DNA of 64,000 bases, taken from assembly GCF_000013605.1 (NCBI RefSeq), contig NC_007908.1, positions 2,356,001 through 2,420,000 on the forward strand, read 5' to 3'. Each line of letters opens with the position of its first letter. The stretch's first letter is position 1. This DNA comes from Rhodoferax ferrireducens T118. GTDB taxonomy: Bacteria; Pseudomonadota; Gammaproteobacteria; Burkholderiales; Burkholderiaceae_C. The position numbers and the translations under genes are program-made. Below are positions 1 to 9,871 of this stretch, in pieces. Under the pieces are notes generated by a model. The model saw only the letters and a list, made by a program, of their open reading frames with translations, ran no database searches and was not told the origin of the DNA.

Positions 1-1232
1 GCATACACCAGCGAGAAGGTCAGCTTGTGATGGTGGTATTTGCGGTGGACCGGCTCTTGCTGCATGTACGCCAGGCTGTCGTGCATCCAGCCCATATTCC
101 ACTTCATGCCAAAACCCAGCCCGTCCATGTCGGTCGGCCGCGACACGCGCGGCCAGGCGGTTGACTCCTCGGCGATGGTCAGCGTGTCGGGATACTCACG
201 GTAAACAGCCTTGTTCAGTGTCTGCAAGAAATCGACGGCTTCCAGGTTTTCTCGCCCACCATGGCGGTTTGGAATCCACTCGTCCTCCTTGCGGGCGTAG
301 TCAAGGTAGAGCATGGAGGCGACGCCGTCCACCCGCAGGCCGTCCAGGTGGTACTTGTCCAACCAGAACAGCCCCGATGAAATCAGGAAACTGCGCACTT
401 CATTGCGCCCGTAGTTGAAGATGCTCGAGTTCCATTCGGGGTGGAAGCCCTGCCGCGGATCGGAATGTTCGAACAGATGGGTGCCGTCGAAATAGCCAAG
501 CCCGTGCTCATCCGTCGGAAAATGCGAGGGCACCCAGTCCAGCAACACACCGATTCCGCGCTGGTGCAAGTGATCGACGAAGTGCATGAAGTCCTGCGGT
601 GTGCCGAAGCGCGAGGTAGGTGCGAAGTACCCGGTTGTCTGGTAGCCCCATGAGCCATAAAACGGATGCTCGGTCACCGGCATCAGCTCAACATGGGTGA
701 AGCCCATCTCGATCACATAGTCGGCCAGCGAATGCGCAAGTTCGCGGTAGTCGAGGAAGTGTCCGTCCTGGCGCCGCCAGGAGCCAAGATGGATCTCATA
801 GATGGACATCGGTGCATCGAGCGCGTTCTTTGGACCGCGCGATGACATCCACTGATCGTCTTTCCAATCGTGTTCAAGGCTCCAGACGCGCGAGGCCGTT
901 GCGGGGGGTGGTTCCGCATAGAACGCGAACGGGTCCGCCTTGTCCACGCCATAGCTGCCATGACTTGACTGAATGCGGTACTTGTAGCCCTGACCGCGAA
1001 CCGCGTTCTCGACGAAACCCTGCCAGATGCCGGAGCCGTCGTCGCGCAGATCAAGGCGATCCACATTGCCGGACCAGTAATTCCAGTCGCCGACGACAGA
1101 GACGGATTCAGCGTTTGGTGCCCAGACTGCGAAGTTCGCGCCGCCGTTGGACTGCAAGTGGCAGCCCAGCTTGTTGTACAGCTTCGCGTGTGTTCCCTCA
1201 CGGAAGAGATAGATGTCGTGATCGCTCTTCAT
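1..1232 (-). CDS. glgB: 1,4-alpha-glucan branching enzyme, 3' end outside window
   Basis: Glycogen branching enzyme: cuts an alpha-1,4 glucan and re-attaches the piece through an alpha-1,6 bond. About 410 N-terminal codons are present. It opens with [19 protein letters not shown], followed by a CBM48-type segment ([20 protein letters not shown]) and the GH13 barrel with the nucleophile region [16 protein letters not shown] and the acid/base region [10 protein letters not shown]. The start lacks the extra N1 domain of long E. coli-type enzymes, so this is the shorter class. It lies 113 bp downstream of the trehalose-phosphate synthase gene on the same strand and may be co-transcribed. The remaining C-terminal part is beyond position 1. 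Confidence 0.95.
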   Translation of the reverse strand, partial: MKSDHDIYLFREGTHAKLYNKLGCHLQSNGGANFAVWAPNAESVSVVGDWNYWSGNVDRLDLRDDGSGIWQGFVENAVRGQGYKYRIQSSHGSYGVDKADPFAFYAEPPPATASRVWSLEHDWKDDQWMSSRGPKNALDAPMSIYEIHLGSWRRQDGHFLDYRELAHSLADYVIEMGFTHVELMPVTEHPFYGSWGYQTTGYFAPTSRFGTPQDFMHFVDHLHQRGIGVLLDWVPSHFPTDEHGLGYFDGTHLFEHSDPRQGFHPEWNSSIFNYGRNEVRSFLISSGLFWLDKYHLDGLRVDGVASMLYLDYARKEDEWIPNRHGGRENLEAVDFLQTLNKAVYREYPDTLTIAEESTAWPRVSRPTDMDGLGFGMKWNMGWMHDSLAYMQQEPVHRKYHHHKLTFSLVY

Positions 1233-1345
1233 ATAGTTTTCAGCTTAGCACACAGGGCTCATTCATGGGTATTCCCTATCGCAAGGCAGACGATGTCTGC
1301 AAGCCGCCTTCAGTCCCATGGAAAGCGGCAAAGCGCGTCTCTATT

Positions 1346-3577
1346 TCACAGGGGCGACGTGCCTGGCTGATCAGTCACCCGACTGCGCCGACGTTTGGTG
1401 GCGGCATCGAGCAGCATGCGCCCGGCCCAGCGGAAGACGTTGAATTCGGCCACCAGACCGCGCATGAGTCGCATACGGTCGCGCTGCTCGGCCTCGGGCA
1501 TGCTCAACGCCAGGTGCAGGGCAGCCGCGCACTGGTCGGCATCGTACGGGTTGACGGTCAGGGCTTCGGGCAACTCCCTTGCGGCCCCGGTGAATTCGGA
1601 CAGTACCAAGACACCGCGTTCATCGTCGCGGGCGGCGACGAACTCTTTGGCCACCAGGTTCATGCCATCGTGCAGGCTGCTGACAAAGCACAGATCAGCG
1701 GCGCGGAAATATTCGTAGACCTGCGGTGGCGCGTGCTGCTCAATCTTCAGCAGGATGGGGGCGGGTCCGCGGCTCCTAAAGCGCGCATTGATGCGCGCTG
1801 CCAGGGCACGCACCTGCGCCTCGTGGTGCTGGTACTCGTCGATGCCTGTGCGTGTCGGTGCGGCAATCTGAACAAACGTGAAGTGGCCGATCCAGTTCGG
1901 ATTCAACTCCAGCAGACGTTCAATGGCCCGAAAGCGCTCCAAGATGCCTTTGGTGTAATCCAGACGGTCAACGCCGATGCCCAGCTTGTGTTCGGGTGGC
2001 AAGTCGTTGAGCTGGCGAATGTGGCTGCGGCAATCGGGCACGGTCTTTTGCAGCAGTTCCGGGTCCGGTGGCCAGGCGATGGAAATCGGGTAACGCCGCA
2101 CGGCGGTGAGTTTGCCCCCAAAAGAGACATTGAACGATTCGCGGTCGACCCGCGCTTCCAGAAAGCGGTCCACCGTATCAACAAAATTGTTGCAATGGGA
2201 CTGGGTGTGAAAACCCATGATGCTGCTGCCCAGCATGCCCGCCAATATCTCCTCACGCCATGGGCAAATGGCAAACGATTCGGGGTTAGGCCAGGGGATG
2301 TGCCAGAAGCTGATGATGGTGGCATCAGGCAGCTCGTCGTGGATCATCTTGGGCAACAGCGCAAAGTGGTAGTCCTGCACCAGCACAATCGGGTTTTTGG
2401 TCTTGGCCTCACTCACCACCGCCTTGGCAAACTTGCGGTTAACCGCTACGTATTGCGTCCAGTCGCTGGAGCGGAAAATAGGCCGAACGTGGGCGATGTG
2501 GCACAGGGGCCAAAGTCCCTCATTGGAGAAACCGTAGTAGTAGCCCGCTTCTTCCTCAGGCGTCAGCCAGACACGGCGAATATGGTATGCGGGGTTTTCG
2601 GGTGGCACGGCTACGCGGTCGTTTTTGTCAACCACCTCCGCGTCGGCCGAGCCACTGCCGTGTGCAACCCAGGTGCCCGAGCAGGCGCGCATGATCGGCT
2701 CCAGCGCTGTCACCAGGCCGCTCGCGGGGCGATGCACCTCGATGCGCTCACCGCGGCGTTGGTGGATGTAGGGTTCGCGGTTGGACACCACAATCACGTC
2801 CTCGCCACGCAGTTCGCCATGCAAAATGGTACGCAGGGTCTCCGCCGTCCAGGTGAGCTGGCTTTCATCGCGAGCTCGGGTCTCGGCCTCCAATTCGCTG
2901 ATGAGGCGTTGCAGGTCGCGTGCAATCGGCTTGAAGCCGGGCAGGTCGGGTGGGGCGCTGATTTCAGGCCGGCGCAGCAGCCCCTCGCCCCGCAGCAGAG
3001 CGCGCACACCGGCCATCCAGCCGCGCCATGAGAGCTGGGCCACGATCACCGTGATCAGCGAGACTGCCGCCCCCAATGCCATAAAGACATAGAAGAGGTA
3101 GCGTTTGGTTTCTTCGCTGCGCCGGGTGATGAAGCTCATGTCGTGCACCACAACCAGCTGACCGGTCGGTACGGCCTCAGTGCCCATGGGTTTCACTGCC
3201 ACGTGCAATGGTCCCTGGGCGCTTGGTAACAGGTGATCGCTCGGGGCGTTCCAGCGGTCAAGATTGTCACAACGAATCTGCGCCGGAAGCTGGTAGCTGG
3301 CCAACATCGGGGCCGTGGGCGTGGCGCAGTACCCCACCGCGAAAATCCGTTCATCCTGCGTGACGCGGTTGAAGAATTCTGTAATTTTTGCCTTCTTGCC
3401 AGCAGCGAGTTGCTCCTGCAGCGGTTCCTGAAAGGTGCTGGCTATCAACGATGAGCGGCTGTCGAGATCGCGCACAAACCAGCTCAGCGTCAATCGGTCG
3501 ATCAGAGGCGCGACGGCGTAGGCAATGCCCGCCAGCACCAGCAGCAGTGGCAGAACGAAGCGTAAAGAGAGTCGCAT
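1346..3577 (-). CDS. otsA: trehalose-6-phosphate synthase (GT20) with membrane-anchored N-terminal extension
   Basis: Transfers glucose from a nucleotide sugar to glucose-6-phosphate, giving trehalose-6-phosphate. The GT20 domain starts near residue 260 and looks catalytically intact: [50 protein letters not shown] (the Arg/Lys phosphate-binding pair) and [10 protein letters not shown]. The 743-aa protein is about 270 residues longer than ordinary OtsA. The extra N-terminus has a membrane segment at about 7-26, a probable extracytoplasmic loop at 27-158, and a second membrane segment at about 159-183, the layout of a sensor. The enzyme domain should face the cytoplasm. No otsB phosphatase is visible nearby. 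Followed by glgB on the same strand. Confidence 0.9.
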   Translation of the reverse strand: MRLSLRFVLPLLLVLAGIAYAVAPLIDRLTLSWFVRDLDSRSSLIASTFQEPLQEQLAAGKKAKITEFFNRVTQDERIFAVGYCATPTAPMLASYQLPAQIRCDNLDRWNAPSDHLLPSAQGPLHVAVKPMGTEAVPTGQLVVVHDMSFITRRSEETKRYLFYVFMALGAAVSLITVIVAQLSWRGWMAGVRALLRGEGLLRRPEISAPPDLPGFKPIARDLQRLISELEAETRARDESQLTWTAETLRTILHGELRGEDVIVVSNREPYIHQRRGERIEVHRPASGLVTALEPIMRACSGTWVAHGSGSADAEVVDKNDRVAVPPENPAYHIRRVWLTPEEEAGYYYGFSNEGLWPLCHIAHVRPIFRSSDWTQYVAVNRKFAKAVVSEAKTKNPIVLVQDYHFALLPKMIHDELPDATIISFWHIPWPNPESFAICPWREEILAGMLGSSIMGFHTQSHCNNFVDTVDRFLEARVDRESFNVSFGGKLTAVRRYPISIAWPPDPELLQKTVPDCRSHIRQLNDLPPEHKLGIGVDRLDYTKGILERFRAIERLLELNPNWIGHFTFVQIAAPTRTGIDEYQHHEAQVRALAARINARFRSRGPAPILLKIEQHAPPQVYEYFRAADLCFVSSLHDGMNLVAKEFVAARDDERGVLVLSEFTGAARELPEALTVNPYDADQCAAALHLALSMPEAEQRDRMRLMRGLVAEFNVFRWAGRMLLDAATKRRRSRVTDQPGTSPL

Positions 3578-3621
3578 ATGTTTCCTTGTAGCGCTGTTTC
3601 AAGCACAGACCGGTTTTATTT

Positions 3622-4110
3622 TTACAGTTGGGCCAACGGGATGCCCGCGGCCTTTTCATCTGCTTTGAGCAGTGCAACCAATTCGCCCAAATCCTGATCC
3701 AGTCGCAGCAAGCTTGCCGCAGACAACTGGTTGAGGGCCTGCGGCAACACGCCTTCAAACGGTCCCGGCACCTGGCTCAAAATAGCCAGGCCGGATGGCG
3801 AAATTTGAAGCTCAACCTGGCGCCGGTCGGCGCTTGCTTTGTGCATGCTGATCAGCTCTTTACGCAGCAGCAGCTTGACCAGGTTGCTGGCGGTGGACTG
3901 GTGGATATCCATGTTTTTTGCCAGGGTGCCTACGCCAATGCCGGGATGATCCCTGACCACATTCAAAGCCCAGACCTGAGCGCCACCCAAACCAACCCGC
4001 TTTTCAATTTCCTGAAAATGACCGCGCACGGCGTTGAAGACGACCCGAAAGCGCCGCAAAACCTGCGCTGCGCTGGTGGGGGTGTCATCAGGTTGATGGT
4101 CGCGTGGCAT
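3622..4110 (-). CDS. MarR-family transcriptional regulator
   Basis: Winged-helix regulator of the MarR type, 162 aa from the chosen ATG. The core runs AQVWALNVVRDHPGIGVGTLAKNMDIHQSTASNLV (recognition helix) then a beta-wing with the typical DRRQVELQISPSG. An in-frame ATG at 4170 would add 20 residues. Neither start has a convincing ribosome site, and I prefer 4110 because it gives the usual family length. The gene ends 44 bp upstream of the otsA start on the same strand. Ligand and targets are unknown. A dyad at 4269-4283 could be its own operator. Confidence 0.8.
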   Translation of the reverse strand: MPRDHQPDDTPTSAAQVLRRFRVVFNAVRGHFQEIEKRVGLGGAQVWALNVVRDHPGIGVGTLAKNMDIHQSTASNLVKLLLRKELISMHKASADRRQVELQISPSGLAILSQVPGPFEGVLPQALNQLSAASLLRLDQDLGELVALLKADEKAAGIPLAQL

Positions 4111-4268
4111 GGTTTGCTTAGCGTGGTCCGCTGCTGAACACGTGCGCCACGGCCTGGCCCGCTTTGCCATGACTCGTGAGCCCGACTTTGATCATGAATT
4201 CTTCCTGTTTGCGAGTCCCGCTTTTGCAGAACGCTTTTGATGATTACATCCGGACCAGCACAACAAAA

Positions 4269-4283
4269 TTGCATTTGTTGCAA
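4269..4283. promoter_or_regulatory. inverted repeat TTGCA-N5-TGCAA upstream of marR
   Basis: Perfect 5-bp arms TTGCA and TGCAA around TTTGT, in an AT-rich stretch roughly 100-160 bp upstream of the MarR-type gene. Size and symmetry suit a MarR-dimer operator, but this is inference from shape only. Confidence 0.35.
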
Positions 4284-4334
4284 TGTATTTCAAAAAATCA
4301 GTTTTTTCATTATTGGTGACAAACCTGAGTCAGC

Positions 4335-4590
4335 CCACGAGTCCTGGGCGGCGTGATGGCCGTGTCGGTGCACGGCAATGCCGCGTACTTTGGCGTCATT
4401 CGGGTTGAGAACTTCAGCATGGCTTTGTTGCTGCCGGGGTTGTTGGTAGCGGTTAGCTGCGGTCTGGCCGGTGGTGGCGTCGCTGGCGATGGGCGGGGCC
4501 TTGGGTAATGACATCGCCCAACCGACGGCTTACGCCAGTGCGCCGACGCTGATGGCCTTCATCATCGTCATGAGAATGGTGGCCCAAAAA
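4335..4590 (+). pseudogene. decayed ClC-type chloride channel fragments
   Basis: The first frame (4335-4508) reads PRVLGGVMAVSVHGNAAYFG and then a hydrophobic LLLPGLLVAVSCGLAGGG stretch before a stop; this resembles an internal region of ClC channels. A second frame, shifted by +1 (from 4510), reads QPTAYASAPTLMAFIIVMRM, resembling the conserved 'AP-L-TAFVIVMEMT' helix region of the same family. There is no start codon and hundreds of residues are missing, so this is a remnant. Family assignment is from memory of ClC motifs and is moderate only. Confidence 0.4.
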
Positions 4591-4612
4591 AAAAAGAGCC
4601 CCAAAGGGCTCT
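4586..4612 (-). terminator. intrinsic terminator hairpin (reads best on - strand)
   Basis: Arms AGAGCCC and GGGCTCT around CAAA. Read on the - strand the hairpin is followed by a run of ten T (A run 4586-4595 on +). No intact - strand gene ends just before it, so it may be left over from a deleted gene. The + strand side is poor in T. Confidence 0.6.
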
Positions 4613-4763
4613 AAACTCGTTTTGTTGATCTCGCCGCTTAAAACAAGAGCAACGCCTTCATTGTCTTTGATCAAATGCAATTCCTGAAATAGGGATTTCC
4701 CTTGCCACGCCGTCCAGTTGATGGTGTCGATGCGCCGGGTGTGCCGTTTTCACAAATCAATTT

Positions 4764-4780
4764 ACTACTCATTTAATAGC
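4764..4780. repeat. 17-bp dyad repeat, copy 1 (ACTAC-N7-ATAGC)
   Basis: One of five sites in the window with the pattern GCTAY, seven bases, RTAGC; here the first base is A instead of G. Lies in the AT-rich spacer before rmuC. Confidence 0.45.
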
Positions 4781-4902
4781 ATGTTGCCAAGTATCCATGG
4801 GGGCTACAGACCGATTTGTTATATAAAATCCGGCATGGGCCGCGCCTGTGCAGACCAACAATCGTTTTGCTCAACAATAGCCCCCAAGGAGAATCTTCAA
4901 GC

Positions 4903-6303
4903 GTGAATGAATTGCTACTCTGGGCCGCACTGGCCCTGGCCGTGCTCAATGCCGGCTTGCTGATTTGGATCGTTCTACAGCGCGGCGGCGCGCGGGACCA
5001 GGCCGAGCTTGACCGGCTGTCGCGGGAGACAGCACACCAGGCGCTGTTGGCACTGGTCGCAAACAGCTCGGAGCGGCTGGAGCGCGAGCTGCGCCGCGAG
5101 ATCAGCGAGTCAGCACGTGGTGGACGCCAGGAACTGACGCAGAATCTGGCCACGTTTCAGCAAACGCTGGTGCAGCAGGGAGCACAAGCCACGCGCACGC
5201 AAAACAGCCAGATAGACGCCTTTGCCCAGCAGTTGGCCCTGCTGCAAAAGACGCTGTCGGATACGCTGACGACGCAACTCTCATCCCTGAGTGAATCGAA
5301 CGCGCGGCGGATGAATGAAATTCGTGAGACGCTGGAAAAGCAGTTGGCGCAGCTGCAAGTCACCAATGCCGCCAAACTCGACGAGATGCGCGCGACGGTT
5401 GATGAAAAGTTGCAGACCACGCTGCAGACCCGGCTCGGCGAGAGCTTCAAGCAAGTGGCCGATCGATTGGAGCAAGTCCACAAGGGCCTGGGTGAAATGC
5501 AGACGCTGGCCGCCGGCGTGGGCGACCTCAAACACCTGCTGACCAACGTGAAGACCCGCGGCATTTTTGGTGAGGCGCAACTGGCCTCGCTGCTGGAACA
5601 GGTGTTGGTGGTTGATCAATACGCGGCGCAGGTGGCGACGCGTCCAGGCAGCAAAAACGTCGTCGACTTTGCCATCAAGCTGCCGGGCACGTCTGCGCAT
5701 AGCGAGCCGCTGTGGCTGCCGATTGACGCCAAGTTTCCCAATGAGGACTACGAGCGGCTGCTGGACGCGCAGGGCAGGGCGGATATCTCTGGCGCTGAAG
5801 CCGCCGGCAAGGCGCTGGAGTTGCGCATCCGGCTGGAGGCGAAATCGATTGCCGACAAATATGTGGAGCCGCCGCACACCACCGATTTCGCCATCCTGTT
5901 TTTACCGACTGAAGGGCTGTATGCCGAGGTGCTGCGCCGGCCCGGCCTGATGCAGGCCCTGCAGCGCGAGCATCGCATCACGCTGGCTGGGCCGACCACG
6001 TTGCTGGCGATGCTGAGTTCCTTGCAAATGGGCTTTCGCACGCTCGCGCTGGAGAAGCGATCCAGCGAGGTATGGCAGGTGCTGGGTGCGGTCAAGACCG
6101 AGTTTGGCAAGTTTGGTGACGTGCTGGCCAAGGTCAAGTCGCAAACCGAGACCGTGCTCAAAACACTGGACAGTGCCGAGACCCGCAGCCGCGCCATGGG
6201 CCGCGCGCTGAAAAAAGTCGAGGCGCTGCCCGACACGCAAGTGCAGGCCCTGATCCCGATGGACAAAGACTTTGACAGCGACGTGGAGGCAGAGCGGGCG
6301 TGA
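4903..6303 (+). CDS. rmuC: DNA recombination protein RmuC
   Basis: RmuC family protein (466 aa), linked to limiting recombination at inverted repeats; exact biochemistry is not settled. It shows an N-terminal membrane segment (residues about 3-20), a long coiled-coil region with QLAQLQ/EKLQTTLQ heptads (about 50-200), then the nuclease-like domain with KTRGIFGEAQLASLLEQVL, VVDFAIKLPG and LPIDAKFPNEDYERLL. I chose the GTG at 4903 because an AAGGAG site lies 11 bases upstream (4886-4891); longer in-frame starts lack one. The stop overlaps the next gene's GTG (GTGA), so translation is probably coupled to the MFS gene. Confidence 0.9.
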   Translation: MNELLLWAALALAVLNAGLLIWIVLQRGGARDQAELDRLSRETAHQALLALVANSSERLERELRREISESARGGRQELTQNLATFQQTLVQQGAQATRTQNSQIDAFAQQLALLQKTLSDTLTTQLSSLSESNARRMNEIRETLEKQLAQLQVTNAAKLDEMRATVDEKLQTTLQTRLGESFKQVADRLEQVHKGLGEMQTLAAGVGDLKHLLTNVKTRGIFGEAQLASLLEQVLVVDQYAAQVATRPGSKNVVDFAIKLPGTSAHSEPLWLPIDAKFPNEDYERLLDAQGRADISGAEAAGKALELRIRLEAKSIADKYVEPPHTTDFAILFLPTEGLYAEVLRRPGLMQALQREHRITLAGPTTLLAMLSSLQMGFRTLALEKRSSEVWQVLGAVKTEFGKFGDVLAKVKSQTETVLKTLDSAETRSRAMGRALKKVEALPDTQVQALIPMDKDFDSDVEAERA

Positions 6304-7511
6304 GCCTCGCGCCTGCCCACCTGCCAGCCCCCCGCTTTGCGCTGGCGCGCCTGATCGCCGGGCAAATCTGCCTGCATGCCTGCATGGCCGGCATGCGCAT
6401 GGCGGCACCCTTGCTGGCATTACGCGCGGGATACAGCGCCATGGCGGTCGGTTTCCTGCTGGCCCTGTTTGCCTTGACGCAGGTTTTTCTGGCCTTGCCG
6501 GCGGGCCGCTACGTGGACCGGCACGGGCTCAAGCGCCCGGTTGGTTTTTGTGTTGTTGCCGCGGCGCTGGGGGCCGCTCTGGCGGTGGCGTTCCCGGTCT
6601 TTCCCGTGCTGTGCCTGAGCGCCCTGATGACGGGTGGCTCAACGGGCGTGGCCGTCATTTCGCTGCAGCGCCATGTGGGGCGGGCCGCGCAGAATGCGAC
6701 GGAGTTGAAGAAGGTGTTCAGCTGGCTGGCCATCGGTCCGGCGGTGTCGAATTTTGTCGGTCCCCTGACGGCTGGTCTGCTGATTGACTACAGCGGCTTT
6801 CGCGCGGCCTTTTTGTTGATGGCCTTGTTGCCACTGGCGACCTGGTTCTGGGTGCGCCGCACCGTGGAATTGCCTCCTGTAGCCGTGGTGCAGGGTGCTG
6901 CGCCCAACAAGGCGTGGGACTTGTTGCGCGAGCCCCTCATGCGCCGGCTGATACTGGTGAACTGGCTCTTGTCATCGTGCTGGGATGTGCACACCTTTGT
7001 GGTGCCGATTCTCGGGCACGAGCGCGGCCTCAGCGCTTCGGTGATCGGCATGATTCTGGGCGCATTTGCCATTGCGGCCGCCTTTGTCCGGGTGTTGCTG
7101 CCGGTGTTTGCGTCACATGTGCATGAGTGGTTTGTCGTGACTTCTGCCATGGTGATGACCGCCGTGCTGTTTGGTGTCTATCCCCTGATGACAACACCGC
7201 TGGCGATGGGGGCTTGTTCCGTTCTGTTGGGCTTGGCGCTCGGTTCGGTACAACCCATGATCATGAGCACCTTGCACCAGATCACGCCGGAGGCGCGCCA
7301 TGGTGAAGCGCTCGGTCTGCGGCTGATGACCATCAATGCGTCGAGCGTGATGATGCCGATGTTGTTTGGCACCGCTGGGGCAGTGGTGGGGGTGTCCGTG
7401 GTGTTCTGGATCGTGGGATTGGCCGTCGGTGTTGGGGCACGCACAGCCTGGCGACTCAAACCGGTGTCGAGTTTGACTGCGTCGCCTGGCACAACAGAAA
7501 CCTCAGAATGA
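6300..7511 (+). CDS. MFS transporter
   Basis: Major facilitator superfamily permease of 403 aa with about 12 hydrophobic segments. The loop between helices 2 and 3 has the signature LPAGRYVDRHGLKRPVG (family A-motif, G-x3-D-R-x-G/H-x-K/R). Substrate cannot be told from sequence. It starts with GTG at 6300, overlapping the rmuC stop by four bases, so the two form one transcription unit. It converges on the SDR gene with only 52 bp between stops. Confidence 0.85.
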   Translation: MSLAPAHLPAPRFALARLIAGQICLHACMAGMRMAAPLLALRAGYSAMAVGFLLALFALTQVFLALPAGRYVDRHGLKRPVGFCVVAAALGAALAVAFPVFPVLCLSALMTGGSTGVAVISLQRHVGRAAQNATELKKVFSWLAIGPAVSNFVGPLTAGLLIDYSGFRAAFLLMALLPLATWFWVRRTVELPPVAVVQGAAPNKAWDLLREPLMRRLILVNWLLSSCWDVHTFVVPILGHERGLSASVIGMILGAFAIAAAFVRVLLPVFASHVHEWFVVTSAMVMTAVLFGVYPLMTTPLAMGACSVLLGLALGSVQPMIMSTLHQITPEARHGEALGLRLMTINASSVMMPMLFGTAGAVVGVSVVFWIVGLAVGVGARTAWRLKPVSSLTASPGTTETSE

Positions 7512-7563
7512 ACGTCGAACCGCATCAAACAGCCGGACCGTACGCCACGCGGTCGCGCTTGCT

Positions 7564-8247
7564 CTAAATGATGGCCTGCATTTCACCCGACAGTAAAACA
7601 CGCGTGCCGCGTTCAGTACTGTGTACCGCGCTGAGCAATGCGTTAGCTACTTGCGCGGCCGCAACGGGTCTGTAGTTGGCGGGAATCAGGGGCTTGAACA
7701 GCGTCATCGCGAGCAAACCCAGTTTCTCAGCTGGCCGTGCGGCTTGTCCGAGGGCATCGCGGTTGCCGACCAGCAGCGATGGCCGCGCCAGGATCAAGAC
7801 CTGGTAACCCAACCGGGCGAGGGCTTGTTCCATTTCACCTTTGACCCGGTTGTAAAATACATTGGATGCCGGGCTGGCGCCCATGGCGCTGACGACTCCC
7901 AATTTTGTAGCGCCTAGCGATTTACCGACGCGGGCTAGTGCCACAACAGCCTCAAAATCAAGCGCGCGAAAAGCGGCCTGGCTTCCGGCCACCTTGAGGG
8001 TTGTGCCGAGTGCGACAAAGACGTCGTCAACGTGCTTGATGCCGGGCAGCGCAGACAGGGTGGCGAAATCCACCACGTGACTGAAAAGCTTCGGGTGTTC
8101 GAGCGTTAACGGTCGACGGCCCACACAGTGGACCGCCGCATAGCGCTTATCGGTTAAAAGAGCCGCGAGAACTGCCCGGCCCACGAGACCCGTTGCCCCC
8201 GCCACCAAAGCCACCCGCGCCGCCGGAGCGCCCACCTGATCCCGCAT
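7564..8247 (-). CDS. NAD(P)-binding SDR-type oxidoreductase/isomerase
   Basis: Atypical short-chain dehydrogenase-like protein, 227 aa, resembling the HTATIP2/YwnB-like group of NAD(P)H-binding proteins. Rossmann motif VALVAGATGLVGRAVLAALL at residues about 11-30, then CVGRRPL, and a later SAMGASPASNVFYNRVKGEME with a possible catalytic S..Y..K set. Substrate unknown. The start at 8247 is supported by GGGAGG six bases upstream on the - strand. That start lies inside the upstream rhlE gene: the last 101 bases of rhlE also encode this Rossmann motif in another frame. Confidence 0.85.
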   Translation of the reverse strand: MRDQVGAPAARVALVAGATGLVGRAVLAALLTDKRYAAVHCVGRRPLTLEHPKLFSHVVDFATLSALPGIKHVDDVFVALGTTLKVAGSQAAFRALDFEAVVALARVGKSLGATKLGVVSAMGASPASNVFYNRVKGEMEQALARLGYQVLILARPSLLVGNRDALGQAARPAEKLGLLAMTLFKPLIPANYRPVAAAQVANALLSAVHSTERGTRVLLSGEMQAII

Positions 8248-9871
8248 AAGAACCTCCCGTACGGTTGCCGCCACCGAAACCACCGCCACCACGGCGGGCA
8301 CCACGTTCAGCCATCATGTCGACGCTGGTACGCATGGGGTCGGGCTGGCTCGACGGCGACCGCGAGGGTGCCGAGTTGCCGCCGCCGTAAGCACCACTAT
8401 TGCCACCGCCATTGCCACCTGGATACCCACCCGCATTGCCAGCGCGCCCTTGTGCGGGGCGTTGGCCGGGGCCACGTGCGGCCTGTTCGCCCGCCGAGGC
8501 GTGGCTGCGTGGTGCCGCCGAGCGCTGTCCGCCGCCGTTGCCACCCCGACCCGCACCGGCGCGGCCACCGCGCTCACCCTGCGGGCCCTTGTTCTCGCGC
8601 ACCCGTTGCAGCATCTCGGTGCGTGCCGTTCTGGCCGCTGCCTGCATGACATCGCGGCTGGGCGGCTTGCCTGCGCCACCCCAAATGGTCTGGCGACCCA
8701 TGGCGATCGGTTCAGCCTGTTCGCCGGGCTCCGGCATGAAGCCTTCTACGATCTGGACTTCAATGTCCTGCTTGGTAAAGCGCTCAATCGCCTGCATGAA
8801 GCCTTCTTCGTCCAGGCACACCAGGTTGACGGCAGCACCGTCAGCGCCCGCACGCCCGGTGCGGCCAATGCGGTGCACATAGTCTTCGCAAACGTTGGGG
8901 ATGTCGTAGTTCACCACATGCGGCAGGTCGTCAATGTCAATGCCGCGGGCGGCAATGTCAGTCGCCACCAGGGCCCGAATGTCGCCGCTCTTGAAGCCGG
9001 CCAGCGCCTGGGTGCGCGCCGCCTGGCTTTTGTTGCCGTGCAGGGCCATGGCATTGATGCCGCTTTTGGTCAGGAATTCGGCGACGTTGTTGGCGCCAAA
9101 TTTGGTGCGGGTGAACACCAGCACCTGGCTCCAGTTACGCTCTTGAACGATGTGCGCCAGTAGCGCTTTCTTTTTGCCGCGACCGACCGGGTGAATCAGC
9201 TGCGTGATGCGCTGCACGGTCGTGTTGCGCGGCGTGACCTGGATGGTGAGTGGGCTTTTGAGCAGTGTGGCGGCGAGCTCACGAATTTCTTCACTGAAGG
9301 TGGCCGAGAACAGCAGGCTCTGTTTGTCTTTGGGGACCACGGCCAGCACTTTTTTGACGTCATGGATAAAGCCCATGTCGAGCATACGGTCGGCCTCGTC
9401 GAGTACCAGGATTTGCACCTGACTCAAATCCAGCACGCCTTGTTGCAGCAGGTCCAGCAGGCGACCCGGGGTGGCCACCAGAATGTCGACGCCTTTTTTG
9501 ACGCGGCTGATCTGCGGGTTCATGCCGACGCCGCCGAAAATCACGGTCGACGTCAGTTCCACGTATTTGCCGTAGGTCTGCACCGATTCTTCGACTTGGG
9601 CGGCGAGTTCACGGGTGGGTGTCAGCACCAGGGCGCGAATGCCAATGCCGCCGAATTTGTTGCGGGCCGCTTCACTCTGGCTCAGCTTGTGCAGCATGGG
9701 CAGTACAAACGCGGCTGTTTTACCGGTACCGGTTTGGGCGCCGCCAAGCAGGTCGTGGCCGTCGAGCACGGCCGGAATGGCTTGCGCTTGAATCGGGGTG
9801 GGGGTCTCGTAGCCCTGCTCAAGCACGGCTTTGATAATGGCCGGAGCCAAATTTAGTTCTTCAAATTTCAT
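8147..9871 (-). CDS. rhlE: DEAD-box ATP-dependent RNA helicase RhlE
   Basis: RNA helicase of the RhlE branch, 574 aa, acting on ribosome assembly and RNA decay in related bacteria. Motifs in order: Q-motif GYETPTPIQAQAIP, Walker A AQTGTGKT, PTRELA, DEADRMLDMGF, SAT in FSATFSEEI, ARGIDI and HRIGRTGRAG. Residues from about 430 on form a low-complexity tail rich in Gly, Arg and Ser (RGG-like), as in many cold-adapted relatives. The gene ends at 8147, 101 bases inside the SDR gene that starts at 8247, so the two are transcriptionally and probably translationally coupled. Confidence 0.95.
   Translation of the reverse strand: MKFEELNLAPAIIKAVLEQGYETPTPIQAQAIPAVLDGHDLLGGAQTGTGKTAAFVLPMLHKLSQSEAARNKFGGIGIRALVLTPTRELAAQVEESVQTYGKYVELTSTVIFGGVGMNPQISRVKKGVDILVATPGRLLDLLQQGVLDLSQVQILVLDEADRMLDMGFIHDVKKVLAVVPKDKQSLLFSATFSEEIRELAATLLKSPLTIQVTPRNTTVQRITQLIHPVGRGKKKALLAHIVQERNWSQVLVFTRTKFGANNVAEFLTKSGINAMALHGNKSQAARTQALAGFKSGDIRALVATDIAARGIDIDDLPHVVNYDIPNVCEDYVHRIGRTGRAGADGAAVNLVCLDEEGFMQAIERFTKQDIEVQIVEGFMPEPGEQAEPIAMGRQTIWGGAGKPPSRDVMQAAARTARTEMLQRVRENKGPQGERGGRAGAGRGGNGGGQRSAAPRSHASAGEQAARGPGQRPAQGRAGNAGGYPGGNGGGNSGAYGGGNSAPSRSPSSQPDPMRTSVDMMAERGARRGGGGFGGGNRTGGSYAGSGGRSGGAGGFGGGGNGSRGPGSSRGSFNR

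Noticed and set aside
812..3031. A 739-codon open frame on the + strand
   Set aside because: It is antisense to otsA and glgB, whose frames carry clear family motifs; its own product has no recognisable domain. High GC makes long antisense frames common.
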